IMG/VR virus record: IMGVR_UViG_3300028800_000092
Span: 1-64,000 of that record
Direction: 5' to 3' (one strand)
From: a virus
Length of the DNA: 64,000 nt
Shown here: positions 8,755 to 16,754 of the stretch, one piece after another
Layout: each line of letters begins with the position of its first letter
How positions within the stretch are numbered: position 1 is the stretch's first letter
Notes under the pieces: model-generated
The model's input: only the letters and a program-made list of their open reading frames with translations
Database searches by the model: none
What the model was told of the DNA's origin: nothing
Program-made: the position numbers and the translations under genes

Positions 8755-9099
8755 ATGAATAACGTGATTGAAGTTAGCGGTTCTCCGACTCCACTACCTG
8801 AATTGACCCCGGACTTGAAGGACTCCCTTCGGAGCCTACAGTTTCATCCGGGATTTGTGTATCTCTTGACCCGGTTGCGCCTAGAGCGCGCACAACTTCG
8901 CAAATGCCTAGAGCAGGGGTATCAGCTAGAGCACGGGGCGCTACGTCATCTCCAGGCCGGGGTACATTATACCGGTTACATTGAGGACACTCTGCTGTCC
9001 CTGACCGCTACCCCCGCTCCTCCGAAGCGCGACGCTACACTGAATGAACTCGAACTCTTCAATAAGGTACGTGAAAACCTTGAACTCGTCGGAGCGTAA
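8755..9099 (+). CDS. Hypothetical protein between portal and phosphatase
   Basis: The gene begins immediately after the portal stop (TAAATG). The 114-residue product is helical, with a leucine-rich centre ('FVYLLTRLRLERAQLRKCL') and an acidic C-terminus. It overlaps the next gene by 29 bases if that gene starts at 9071. It may be a small connector or scaffold-associated protein, but this is position-based. Confidence 0.6.
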   Translation: MNNVIEVSGSPTPLPELTPDLKDSLRSLQFHPGFVYLLTRLRLERAQLRKCLEQGYQLEHGALRHLQAGVHYTGYIEDTLLSLTATPAPPKRDATLNELELFNKVRENLELVGA

Positions 9100-9721
9100 T
9101 TTAATATTCGTCGTCAGGCACGGCGAGACGGACCTTAATGCGAAGGGCGCTTTCCGCGGGAAGAGTAATGTCCCCCTGAACGCCAAGGGTCTTGAGCAAG
9201 CGCACGAAGTCGCCGAGAAGCTAGTCACGTTAGCGTCTCACGCCCCGTTCGCCGAGGCTATAGCCTCTGACCGCAAGCGGGCCACCGAGACGGCCGAGAT
9301 CGTTTGTGAAGCTCTCGATATGCCGTACGACGTTACATCTAAGCTCCGCGCCTGGGATGTAGGAACCTTTTCCGGAAAGCCAAAGAATGCCGAAAACAGA
9401 AAACTACTTCAGCAGTTCATTGACCATCCCGATAGACCCATCCCTATGGGAGAATCCCTTAATGCCTTTAAGGCTAGAGTCCGTCCAGTCATTAGAGAGA
9501 GCCTACGCACCGCAAGCCTGGCCGGCCAGCCCGTACTTATCATCGCCCACTCCAGTATCGTCCACGAAGTCGGAAGCATGTTTCACGGAGACGATGGAGC
9601 GGTTCTAGTTGAACCGGGCGGGATAGCCCTAGTTTTCCGAGGCCCTGACAACAAGGTCTCAGCGCGGGCTCTGTTCCGCGCGAAGCAGCCGACCCCTGAT
9701 CGGGCCGACACCATTTCGTAA
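9071..9721 (+). CDS. Histidine phosphatase (phosphoglycerate-mutase superfamily)
   Basis: The catalytic signature is complete: 'RHGET' near residue 17 supplies the nucleophilic histidine, 'SDRKRATETAE' supplies the second arginine, and 'LIIAHSSIVHEV' supplies the later histidine. These enzymes remove phosphate from small molecules or proteins. I prefer GTG 9071, with ATAAGG just upstream, giving 216 residues. ATG 9044 is in frame but deeper in the previous gene. A histidine phosphatase between portal and scaffold is unusual for a phage. Possible roles include dephosphorylating a host signal or a nucleotide, but the substrate is unknown. Confidence 0.85.
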   Translation: MKTLNSSERNLIFVVRHGETDLNAKGAFRGKSNVPLNAKGLEQAHEVAEKLVTLASHAPFAEAIASDRKRATETAEIVCEALDMPYDVTSKLRAWDVGTFSGKPKNAENRKLLQQFIDHPDRPIPMGESLNAFKARVRPVIRESLRTASLAGQPVLIIAHSSIVHEVGSMFHGDDGAVLVEPGGIALVFRGPDNKVSARALFRAKQPTPDRADTIS

Positions 9722-9763
9722 CACCCCTACACAATAGGGTATTTCCACACAATGGAGCAATGA

Positions 9764-10633
9764 ATGCCACAACCATACGCAGGCGGCCAGGCACTAGATA
9801 TGTCTGATGCCCCCGGTGGTGACTTCTCCCTCGATGATCTGTTTCCGCCCGAGGGACCTGACACTTCGCCACAAGCACAAGCGGAACCCGCAGCCCCTAG
9901 TCCTGAGCCACAAGCCCAGCCCGTTCCTGTAGAGGAGGAGTTCTTTCTTAAGACCCCCACCGGTACAGTGTACAAGACCAAGGAGGATGCAATTAAAGGT
10001 ATTGCACATAAGGATACCTTAATCGCCGAATACAACCGAAACAAACCTGTAGCCACTCCTACTCCGACCCCCGCAGGACCGATCAATTACGCTCAGGACC
10101 CTAACAAGTTCTGGGACGATATGGCCGACGCTCAGACTAAAGGAGACAAGCTCGCGTTCGCGCGGACCCTCCAGCAGTTCATGAGCGACAATTTTGCGCC
10201 TTATGTACCCGCCGTACAATACGGTGTCGTACAGAAAGCGTTCGAAACTGTGTCCAACGAGCTTCCGGACTTCCGGACCTTCCATGCTTCAGAGGACTAC
10301 AAGAACTCTGTCGAAGCATCCCCGGTCTTGAAGCAAGCCATTGAAATGGCGGAGAATAATGTACAGGCCTCTGGTCAATTACCGGAGCTGTACAAACTCG
10401 CCTACATGCTCAACCTCGGTCGTAAGTCGGCTGAAGTCGCGCGGACGGCCCAAGCGCCAGTTCGCGAACCCCAAGCCGTTAGACCCACTACTACTCCGGG
10501 CACTATGTCCCGAGAACCTATAGCCAACGCAGGCGCACCCGACATCACCACAAGTGAAGGCCGAAAGGCGATCATCGAGCGCGCGAAGCAGGCTGGTCTC
10601 ATGGACCAGACCTGGAGTAAACTAGGTTTCTAA
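9764..10633 (+). CDS. Putative scaffolding protein
   Basis: This 289-residue protein sits directly before the capsid gene, the normal place for scaffold. It has a long acidic, proline-rich, probably disordered N-terminus (residues 20-60), a short conserved-looking 'FFLKTPTGTVYKTKEDAI' block, and a helical C-terminal half ending in basic residues. These are general features of podovirus scaffolds, which guide prohead assembly and leave. No motif proves it. Confidence 0.75.
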   Translation: MPQPYAGGQALDMSDAPGGDFSLDDLFPPEGPDTSPQAQAEPAAPSPEPQAQPVPVEEEFFLKTPTGTVYKTKEDAIKGIAHKDTLIAEYNRNKPVATPTPTPAGPINYAQDPNKFWDDMADAQTKGDKLAFARTLQQFMSDNFAPYVPAVQYGVVQKAFETVSNELPDFRTFHASEDYKNSVEASPVLKQAIEMAENNVQASGQLPELYKLAYMLNLGRKSAEVARTAQAPVREPQAVRPTTTPGTMSREPIANAGAPDITTSEGRKAIIERAKQAGLMDQTWSKLGF

Positions 10634-10663
10634 ATGCTTGGTATCTCACTTAAAGGAACTGTA

Positions 10664-11677
10664 ATGTTCTCCAAATTTGTTGATTTGCTCATTACTGTCC
10701 TCGGGTGGGGTGCCGATGTTGTAACTGTGACGACTGGTTCCGCCGGTAACGCCGGTTCCACCGCCGCCGAACTGATTACGTATATGTCAGCTCGTCTGCT
10801 CGAAGTCGCTGAGTTCAACACCATCTTGGACCAGTTCGGTGATAAGCACCCGCTGCCGTCCAACTCTTCGAAGACTATCCGCTTTGTCCGTGAAGAGAAA
10901 CTTACCGTGGCATCCACTCCGACGCAGTTGACCGAAGGCATTCCTCCGGACGCTGTAGGACTTACCCTCAACCAGTTCGAAGCTACGACCGAACAGTACG
11001 GCTCTGTTGTGCGCCTGTCTGATTTGGCCGAGATCACCGCTCGCCATAACATCATCGAACGTACGATTATGATTCTTGGCTTGCAGGCTGCGGAAACGTA
11101 CGATCAGATCGTGTTTAACGTTCTGAACGCCGCGACCACGAACTATTACCCGAATAACAAAGTGTCCGATGCGACCATCACGCCCGCAGACAAGGTCTCG
11201 TACCTTGACCTGATTGAGCTGGATGCGAAGCTTCAGGGCAAAGGTGGACGGCCTTTTGAAGGTGGGGAGTATGTATTTGTGAACGCCCCGCAGGTGTTTG
11301 CTAGCTTGCTGGCGGACCCCGACTTTAAGACCAGTAACCAGTTCCGCGCGCCTGAGAAGATTTGGCGTGGCGAGGTTGGTACCCTGGGTGGCTTCCGTGT
11401 TATTCGTACCAACAGCCCGGCGTTTGCCGCGACTGCGCAGGTCAGCCCTGCGGGTTCGGCCAGCAAGGTGTATAGCTCGTATGCTATTGCCCGCTTTGCC
11501 TACCAGATCAGCGACTTGCAGAACCTGCGGGTTTATGTAGTTGCTCCTGGCGGTCAGATCGACCCCTTGCAGCAGAGCCGTAAGATCGGCTGGAAGTTCG
11601 CTTTCAAGTCGATTATCACTAACCAGGACTGGATTATCCGCGTTCGTAGCGCTGGTAACGACAGCACTGCCAACTAA
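10664..11677 (+). CDS. Major capsid protein (N4 gp56-like)
   Basis: The product of about 337 residues has the features of the N4-gp56 capsid family: a hydrophobic N-terminus, the 'VREEKLTVASTPTQLTEGI' arm, 'IMILGLQAAETYDQIV' in the spine helix and 'TLGGFRVIRTNSPAF' in the A-domain. ATG 10664 is preceded by AAAGGA with correct spacing. ATG 10634 directly follows the scaffold stop and would add ten residues. It should form the icosahedral shell with the portal at one vertex. Confidence 0.88.
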   Translation: MFSKFVDLLITVLGWGADVVTVTTGSAGNAGSTAAELITYMSARLLEVAEFNTILDQFGDKHPLPSNSSKTIRFVREEKLTVASTPTQLTEGIPPDAVGLTLNQFEATTEQYGSVVRLSDLAEITARHNIIERTIMILGLQAAETYDQIVFNVLNAATTNYYPNNKVSDATITPADKVSYLDLIELDAKLQGKGGRPFEGGEYVFVNAPQVFASLLADPDFKTSNQFRAPEKIWRGEVGTLGGFRVIRTNSPAFAATAQVSPAGSASKVYSSYAIARFAYQISDLQNLRVYVVAPGGQIDPLQQSRKIGWKFAFKSIITNQDWIIRVRSAGNDSTAN

Positions 11678-11701
11678 TTCCCCTAAGAAAGGAGAATTCC
11701 T

Positions 11702-11911
11702 ATGCCTCATTCTTTTGAGCAGGACCGCGAAAGCCATCGCATCCATCACATGCACATCCCCCAGGGACATGCACACATGGATGAAAAGACCCAGAAAATG
11801 GGTCGAAGCCCGATGAGCGGTCAGTTGCCTATGGCCAACGGATTGGAAAATCCGACCACGGACGGCGCTCCTACTGGTGAAGGAACCCTTGGCGGGGGTT
11901 CCGGTTACTAA
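11702..11911 (+). CDS. Small His-rich protein
   Basis: A 69-residue protein preceded by AAGAAAGGAG. The first third has many histidines ('HRIHHMHIPQGHAHM') and the rest is Gly-, Pro- and Ser-rich and probably disordered. It directly follows the capsid gene. A metal-binding or minor capsid role is possible but not shown. Confidence 0.6.
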   Translation: MPHSFEQDRESHRIHHMHIPQGHAHMDEKTQKMGRSPMSGQLPMANGLENPTTDGAPTGEGTLGGGSGY

Positions 11912-11922
11912 ACCTTAACCTT

Positions 11923-11945
11923 GGAGGGGGCTAGAAACCCCCTCC
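11923..11945 (+). terminator. Stem-loop after the capsid genes
   Basis: GGAGGGGG and CCCCCTCC form a perfect 8-bp GC stem around a 7-base loop. No T-run follows (ATTAACTT), so it may only attenuate transcription or protect the abundant capsid mRNA from 3' decay. Confidence 0.5.
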
Positions 11946-11965
11946 ATTAACTTACAGAGGATACC

Positions 11966-12358
11966 ATGCCAGTAGCAGAAGCTAAGACTTTGGAACAGAA
12001 GCAGTTCGATAAACGTAATGCTAAGACCGTTTGGCAGAGCGACAAGAAGGACTGGGAGTATGTAACCGTTCCGGCCCAGAACGCCTTGGGCGAGACCCAT
12101 TCACCTATTGTCATTAATGAACACGAGTTCGGCCCGAAGATTACACGGAACGAAAACGGAGAGGTCATTAAGATCGAGGACGGGAAGTACCTGGTTCCTC
12201 CGGAGGCCGCGATTACCATTCGCGAGCGCTGTCAGGTGTACGCGAAGGAATGCGTGCGCATCCTTCAGCCCAAGCGCGACTTTAAGTCCGAGCAGCTTGT
12301 GTCCCGGTTCGGAGCCGCTCGTGCCCAGGGCGTCAGTACCGAGGCTGTTGCAGAGTAA
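11966..12358 (+). CDS. Hypothetical late protein, 130 residues
   Basis: This hydrophilic protein begins after ACAGAGG and has alternating charged residues, a central 'EHEFGPKITRNENGEV' segment and a helical C-terminal region ('REIRCQVYAKECV'-like). Its position after the capsid fits a head-completion or minor head protein. I do not recognise a family. Confidence 0.6.
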   Translation: MPVAEAKTLEQKQFDKRNAKTVWQSDKKDWEYVTVPAQNALGETHSPIVINEHEFGPKITRNENGEVIKIEDGKYLVPPEAAITIRERCQVYAKECVRILQPKRDFKSEQLVSRFGAARAQGVSTEAVAE

Positions 12359-12362
12359 CTAA

Positions 12363-12548
12363 ATGGCTAACTTTATCCTACAAAACAAAGTCGCACTGGC
12401 GCTCGGGGGCTATGCCCTGTTTTCTATTATGGTAACCGCGTTACCTGAAAAGAAAGCGGACCTAGACATGTATACCTATTGGCGACAGGTAGGACAGGCC
12501 GTTGCTGGAGCTTTGAGCGCCAAGCTCGGGAGCAAGAATGTTCCGTAA
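12363..12548 (+). CDS. Small single-pass membrane protein
   Basis: A 61-residue protein with a hydrophobic N-terminal segment ('ALALGGYALFSIMVTAL') and a second weaker one ('QAVAGALSAKLG'). It ends by overlapping the next start by 11 bases. Its size would allow a holin-like function, but none is proven. Confidence 0.55.
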   Translation: MANFILQNKVALALGGYALFSIMVTALPEKKADLDMYTYWRQVGQAVAGALSAKLGSKNVP

Positions 12549-14607
12549 ATTACTGTTAACAATGGGGTTGCTGGGAGCGCTTGCGCTCCCTGGATTGGCC
12601 CAGACGAATATTCGAACCGGTGACGACGCACCGGTGCTGGACTCCGGTGGACATCCTGTGTCGAACGCGCTCCTCACGGTGTGCACGAACGATACCCCTG
12701 CCGGTCAGTGCGTCGGCCAGGCTAATGTCTCGAACCAGATTCAGTTGTACACGGGCCCGAGCGGGGGTACATGTAGTTCGCCCAATACAAATTGCCAGCC
12801 AATCACTACGGACTTTAATGGAGACTGGCATACATATTTGCCCGCGGGCACGTACCAGAGATGTACTCAGGCCCGAGGGGTTCTGGCCTGTTTCAATGAC
12901 TGGACCATCGGAGCCTCCGGAGGGGGCGGCGGCGGAGGTCTATGTCCGTCTGGTGCGGCTGGCGATGTCCAGTTCACGAACGGAACCGATTGCGTTGTGG
13001 ATACCGGTATCTTTACCCACAATGGTACGACCCATACAACTAGTACCGCGACCCTAGATGCTAGCAACTCTATTAACGTATCGGGCTCGGTCGCTGGAGA
13101 GTACGATCTTCAGGACGGTCCGGCCAATACGTTCCAGGGCTCTAACTGGATTGGGTTCATGGCACCTACGAGCGGGACCGGAGCGAGGTACATATTCCCC
13201 GGAACCGCGACAACTACAGGCTACGTACTGATTGCCGGGACCGTATCTGGTACCGACGTGCCGTTAACGTTTGTACCTGTGACTTCTTTGGCTGTAGCGA
13301 TTTCGTGCGAAAACGTACCTACATTAATGGGCTGTAACGCGCCTAGTCCGGCGACTACGAACGACGTTACATATACGCTCTACCCGGCGACCGACGACTA
13401 CGTCTTTAAGGTCCCGCCCCCGTACACGTATGGTTCAAGTATCCTTCGGCAGACCTGTGCGGTAACTAACCTCGGTTCGCCGCCGACTAGTAACTGTGTA
13501 TGTACTTACGCCCTAGATACGATGGCGGGAACACTTACGCTTGGTTGCACCATTCCACATCTGTACCCTGGCGACTCGATTCTCGCTAGCTCCGGTATGG
13601 AGGGTGGCTTCGGGTACACTCCTTCGTACACGTACTCGGACTCGCAGGGATACACGTACACCGCCCTCGACAACGAAGGCGCGAGCGACGGAACCTCTGG
13701 TGCCAACGACGCCATTGCTATTAATGTAGCGGGCGACGTTTCAGATACCGTTCAGATTCAATATACTGGCGTAACCGCCGATCACTTCTCGGAACTAGAC
13801 ATTATGGTTATCCGGGGAGTTACGGGCGTTGACTCGCATCACGGGGCTATAGCCAGTAGCGCTTCGGCGGCCTTTGGGGCCATAACCACGAGCCATACCC
13901 AAACCGCCATCGTAGCCATGTCCTACGAAAACACCTTCGGGAACCCCGGATGCTCCTACGCCGCGGGAACCAATTTCCAAATGCTCGATCAGGACGCCGT
14001 GACGAACGGCAGCTTTGGCAACGAGGCCATTGTTAAGACCACTACGGTCTCTGGGTTCACACCTACTATGACCCGTAATGGTTGTTCTGGAAATATTGAC
14101 GCAGGCGTTGCGCTTGATGTAGCGCTCATATACACTGGCGTTAGCTCCGGTTCAGATATTCCCTGGCTCCAACGATTCAGGTACAGTACCCTTGTTACGG
14201 GCGGGGACTTTGACCCCCTCGGCGCGGGAGACCTGCTGTACTCTGCCGATGGCCAGCGGGTAACTACGCTCTCGCTTGGTACGGGACTCAGTGTCTCCGC
14301 CGGGCAGCTCGTAGCCTCCGGTAGCATTGTAGCTTCAGGTACCTCCACTATGGGTACCAGCGCGATATCCTCCGGGGCCTGCGCGACGACTGTAACCACT
14401 ACAGCGACAGGTGCCGCCACTACCAGCAAGATCGTCGCGACTCCGAGCGTGGACCCTCAGACTAAGACCGGGTACGCCGTAAGCGCGTCTGGTTCACTGT
14501 CTGTGTACGCCTATCCTACTAGTAACGCCGTGCACTTCGAGGTCTGTAACGGAACCGGAAGCACTATTACTCCCGCCGCAATTACATTTAACTGGGCGGT
14601 ACTTTAA
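12538..14607 (+). CDS. Secreted-type tail or surface protein with a signal peptide
   Basis: This 689-residue protein opens with a typical Sec signal peptide ('FRKLLLTMGLLGALALPGLA' then Q), which is unusual for a virion protein. Next come a Cys-rich region, a glycine run near 130 and long beta-rich Thr/Ser/Gly sequence similar to phage fibres or bacterial surface proteins. It overlaps the preceding gene by 11 bases and the next by one, so it belongs to the late operon. It may be a tail fibre or a protein exported to the infected-cell surface. Confidence 0.65.
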   Translation: MFRKLLLTMGLLGALALPGLAQTNIRTGDDAPVLDSGGHPVSNALLTVCTNDTPAGQCVGQANVSNQIQLYTGPSGGTCSSPNTNCQPITTDFNGDWHTYLPAGTYQRCTQARGVLACFNDWTIGASGGGGGGGLCPSGAAGDVQFTNGTDCVVDTGIFTHNGTTHTTSTATLDASNSINVSGSVAGEYDLQDGPANTFQGSNWIGFMAPTSGTGARYIFPGTATTTGYVLIAGTVSGTDVPLTFVPVTSLAVAISCENVPTLMGCNAPSPATTNDVTYTLYPATDDYVFKVPPPYTYGSSILRQTCAVTNLGSPPTSNCVCTYALDTMAGTLTLGCTIPHLYPGDSILASSGMEGGFGYTPSYTYSDSQGYTYTALDNEGASDGTSGANDAIAINVAGDVSDTVQIQYTGVTADHFSELDIMVIRGVTGVDSHHGAIASSASAAFGAITTSHTQTAIVAMSYENTFGNPGCSYAAGTNFQMLDQDAVTNGSFGNEAIVKTTTVSGFTPTMTRNGCSGNIDAGVALDVALIYTGVSSGSDIPWLQRFRYSTLVTGGDFDPLGAGDLLYSADGQRVTTLSLGTGLSVSAGQLVASGSIVASGTSTMGTSAISSGACATTVTTTATGAATTSKIVATPSVDPQTKTGYAVSASGSLSVYAYPTSNAVHFEVCNGTGSTITPAAITFNWAVL

Positions 14608-15176
14608 TGAAGAAGTTCCTATATAGCCTCTTGTTCTGGGGCGCTTTGGCTCACGCGCAGCTTGTAATGCCTATCATGGGACCGGCCGCAGTACCTGTAG
14701 CTGGCGGCGGAACTTGTGGGCATACTAACATCGAACTGGGCAATAGCGGTTCCTTTTATGGAGCTAACTTTGCCATTGCTCTGGCCGCCTGTACGCCTAC
14801 ACAAAACGAAACCGTTACAGATATTCAGGTATACATTAACTCTTGTGGCGGGTGTGGTGCTACGTGGAACGCGGCCATTTATGATTCTGATGGTGGCTCT
14901 GGCGCAGCGGGCAGTATGCTCTGTCAAGCCGTACCGTTAACAAGTGAAACGGCGGCTGCTTGGAACCCAATCGTTCCTGTAACTTGTCCGACGCTATCTA
15001 GCGGGCATACGTATTGGTTGGTTTTCAATACCGGGAGTGGCTCCGTAAACGCCGCTATGCAGAATAGTAGCGGAAATCAATGGTACAAGGCGCAGACGTG
15101 TTGTACGTTCTTGAACTTCTCTAGTCCAGATAACTTCACCGGAACAGGCTCTATTTACGTAGATGTAACACCTTAA
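14607..15176 (+). CDS. Secreted beta-sandwich-like protein
   Basis: The ATG overlaps the previous stop (TAATG). The first 18 residues ('MKKFLYSLLFWGALAHAQ') form a signal peptide. The mature part has eight cysteines and phrases such as 'TVTDIQVYINSCGGCGATW' and 'GHTYWLVFNTGSGSVNAAM', which look like a carbohydrate-binding or jelly-roll domain. It probably works with its two neighbours that also carry signal peptides. The ligand is unknown. Confidence 0.6.
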   Translation: MKKFLYSLLFWGALAHAQLVMPIMGPAAVPVAGGGTCGHTNIELGNSGSFYGANFAIALAACTPTQNETVTDIQVYINSCGGCGATWNAAIYDSDGGSGAAGSMLCQAVPLTSETAAAWNPIVPVTCPTLSSGHTYWLVFNTGSGSVNAAMQNSSGNQWYKAQTCCTFLNFSSPDNFTGTGSIYVDVTP

Positions 15177-15219
15177 CCTCTGGCACGCGGCAGCAGTCCT
15201 AGGCCGTATAGGAGCATAC

Positions 15220-15543
15220 TTGGCTGATCTTTCTGGTTTGGTAGACCTGAATCGTACCGACACGGGGGCAACTATCGCAACCATTTCTGTTACCGACAAT
15301 GGCGACGGAACAGCCACTGGGAGTATTGTGAGCGGAACGTTTTCCAATACGACCGTACCTATTCAAGCGCACTATCGAGGGTCCACGGATGGGATTAGCT
15401 ACTTGCCCGGCGACAGTAACATCGTCACCGAAGAGCTGCTTCCGCCTCCGGCGAATGTAGCGGTAGCGCTGTTGATTACCCCCAATCCGCAAGCAACTAA
15501 TGGCAACCAGACGTATCTGGTTACTGTAACTCCCGCGAGCTAA
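15220..15543 (+). CDS. Putative head or tail accessory protein
   Basis: TTG 15220 follows AGGAGCATAC, giving 107 residues. The sequence has a phage beta-sandwich pattern: 'ATISVTDNGDGTATG', 'YRGSTDGISYLPGDSNIVTEEL', 'LLITPNPQATNGNQTYLVTV'. A minor structural role before the tail adaptor is likely by position. Confidence 0.6.
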   Translation: MADLSGLVDLNRTDTGATIATISVTDNGDGTATGSIVSGTFSNTTVPIQAHYRGSTDGISYLPGDSNIVTEELLPPPANVAVALLITPNPQATNGNQTYLVTVTPAS

Positions 15544-15548
15544 AACTC

Positions 15549-16754
15549 ATGCCCGTCATCTCAGGCCCAACGCCGATTAATACAACGACCGCTCAAGACA
15601 TTATTGACGGTTGTACGCAAGACGTACGTCAGGTTCTAAGCTCTGGGGACACCGGTTCCCAGAACATTGTGCTGGATTATATCAATCGTGTAGTGTTTCA
15701 AATACTACGCAACAGCGCTTGGGACTTCATGATCTCCCCGACACAGAGTTTTATTACCCAGACTGGTGTCAACGATTACTGGATTGGCTACCAGGCTGGC
15801 AACGTGCTAGGGAGCTTTGACACGGGCTTGGGCCTGAATGACGTGAGGGCCATCAAGGAAGACGAAGTATTTGACCGGACGAACTTCAATAAGTTGTTCA
15901 AGGTTCGCTCTAGCCCCTTAGCCGCTAGTCTAGAGTTCCCAGACGGTTCAGCTCGTCCCGGTCGCCCGAAGCAGTGGGCCTATGACCCGGTCGATGCGCC
16001 GTATGTGTTGAAGATTTATCCGGCTCCAGATAACCAGAGTACGTATCAGCCGGTCCCCGATACGCCGATCTGTGTAGCGATTACGACTGCGGGGAGTCTG
16101 CCAGCGCGGTTCTACTACGTGAACGCCACATTCACGGACAGTTTTGGCAACGAGAGCTCTGCCAGTTTTGAGAACAAGGTATTCGTCCCGGCGAATATGC
16201 TACTTACGGTTCAGCCGCCCCAGCCCCCGGCCTTTGCGGGCTCTCTCGAAACCACCATGTATCAAGGCGGTTCAAGTACGGGCGTTCGCTACGACCGGTA
16301 TAACATCTATGCCTCGACCACGAGCAGCAATGAAACGTTTCAGACGGGACCCATCTCGACCAACAGTTCCTGGACCGAGCCCACGAGCGGCATCACTACG
16401 ACCGGTCCTATCTTCCCTACTACCAATAACTTAGAGCCCGTGGACGGGTACCTAATTCAATTCAAGTATTACAGGGACAGGCTGCGCCTGACGACCTACG
16501 ATCAGGTTATTCAGGTCCCTGATGACTACCGTGACGTAGTCATCGCCGGCGTGAACGGTTACATCAACGAATACCTCCGCCGGCCTGCCGATGCCCAGCG
16601 CTGGATGCAACTGTTCCAGATGGGCCTTGTCACCATGCGCCGCGACCAGAACATGTATCCGAAGTACAACTTCATTCGTACCGACCCGGCGACCATTAAC
16701 ACGAACTACCCGGCGGTTGAAGTCACCGACCCCAGCATCACGAGGACTAACTAA
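15549..16754 (+). CDS. Putative tail adaptor (connector) protein
   Basis: This 401-residue protein lies between the small head proteins and the tail nozzle. The N-terminal domain has 'TAQDIIDGCTQDVRQVL' and 'LDYINRVVFQILRNSAWDFM', the helical pattern of podovirus adaptors (tail tubular A-like). A central insertion (about 170-285) resembles a fibronectin-like domain ('PARFYYVNATFTDSFGNESSA'). The C-terminal helices ('YRDVVIAGVNGYINEYL') would complete the ring. The role is inferred from fold-like features and gene order. Confidence 0.7.
   Translation: MPVISGPTPINTTTAQDIIDGCTQDVRQVLSSGDTGSQNIVLDYINRVVFQILRNSAWDFMISPTQSFITQTGVNDYWIGYQAGNVLGSFDTGLGLNDVRAIKEDEVFDRTNFNKLFKVRSSPLAASLEFPDGSARPGRPKQWAYDPVDAPYVLKIYPAPDNQSTYQPVPDTPICVAITTAGSLPARFYYVNATFTDSFGNESSASFENKVFVPANMLLTVQPPQPPAFAGSLETTMYQGGSSTGVRYDRYNIYASTTSSNETFQTGPISTNSSWTEPTSGITTTGPIFPTTNNLEPVDGYLIQFKYYRDRLRLTTYDQVIQVPDDYRDVVIAGVNGYINEYLRRPADAQRWMQLFQMGLVTMRRDQNMYPKYNFIRTDPATINTNYPAVEVTDPSITRTN

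Noticed and set aside
10787-11776. Minus-strand 329-codon frame under the capsid gene
   Set aside because: It is antisense to the complete capsid gene and rich in Arg and Leu as expected by chance. No homology-like motif.
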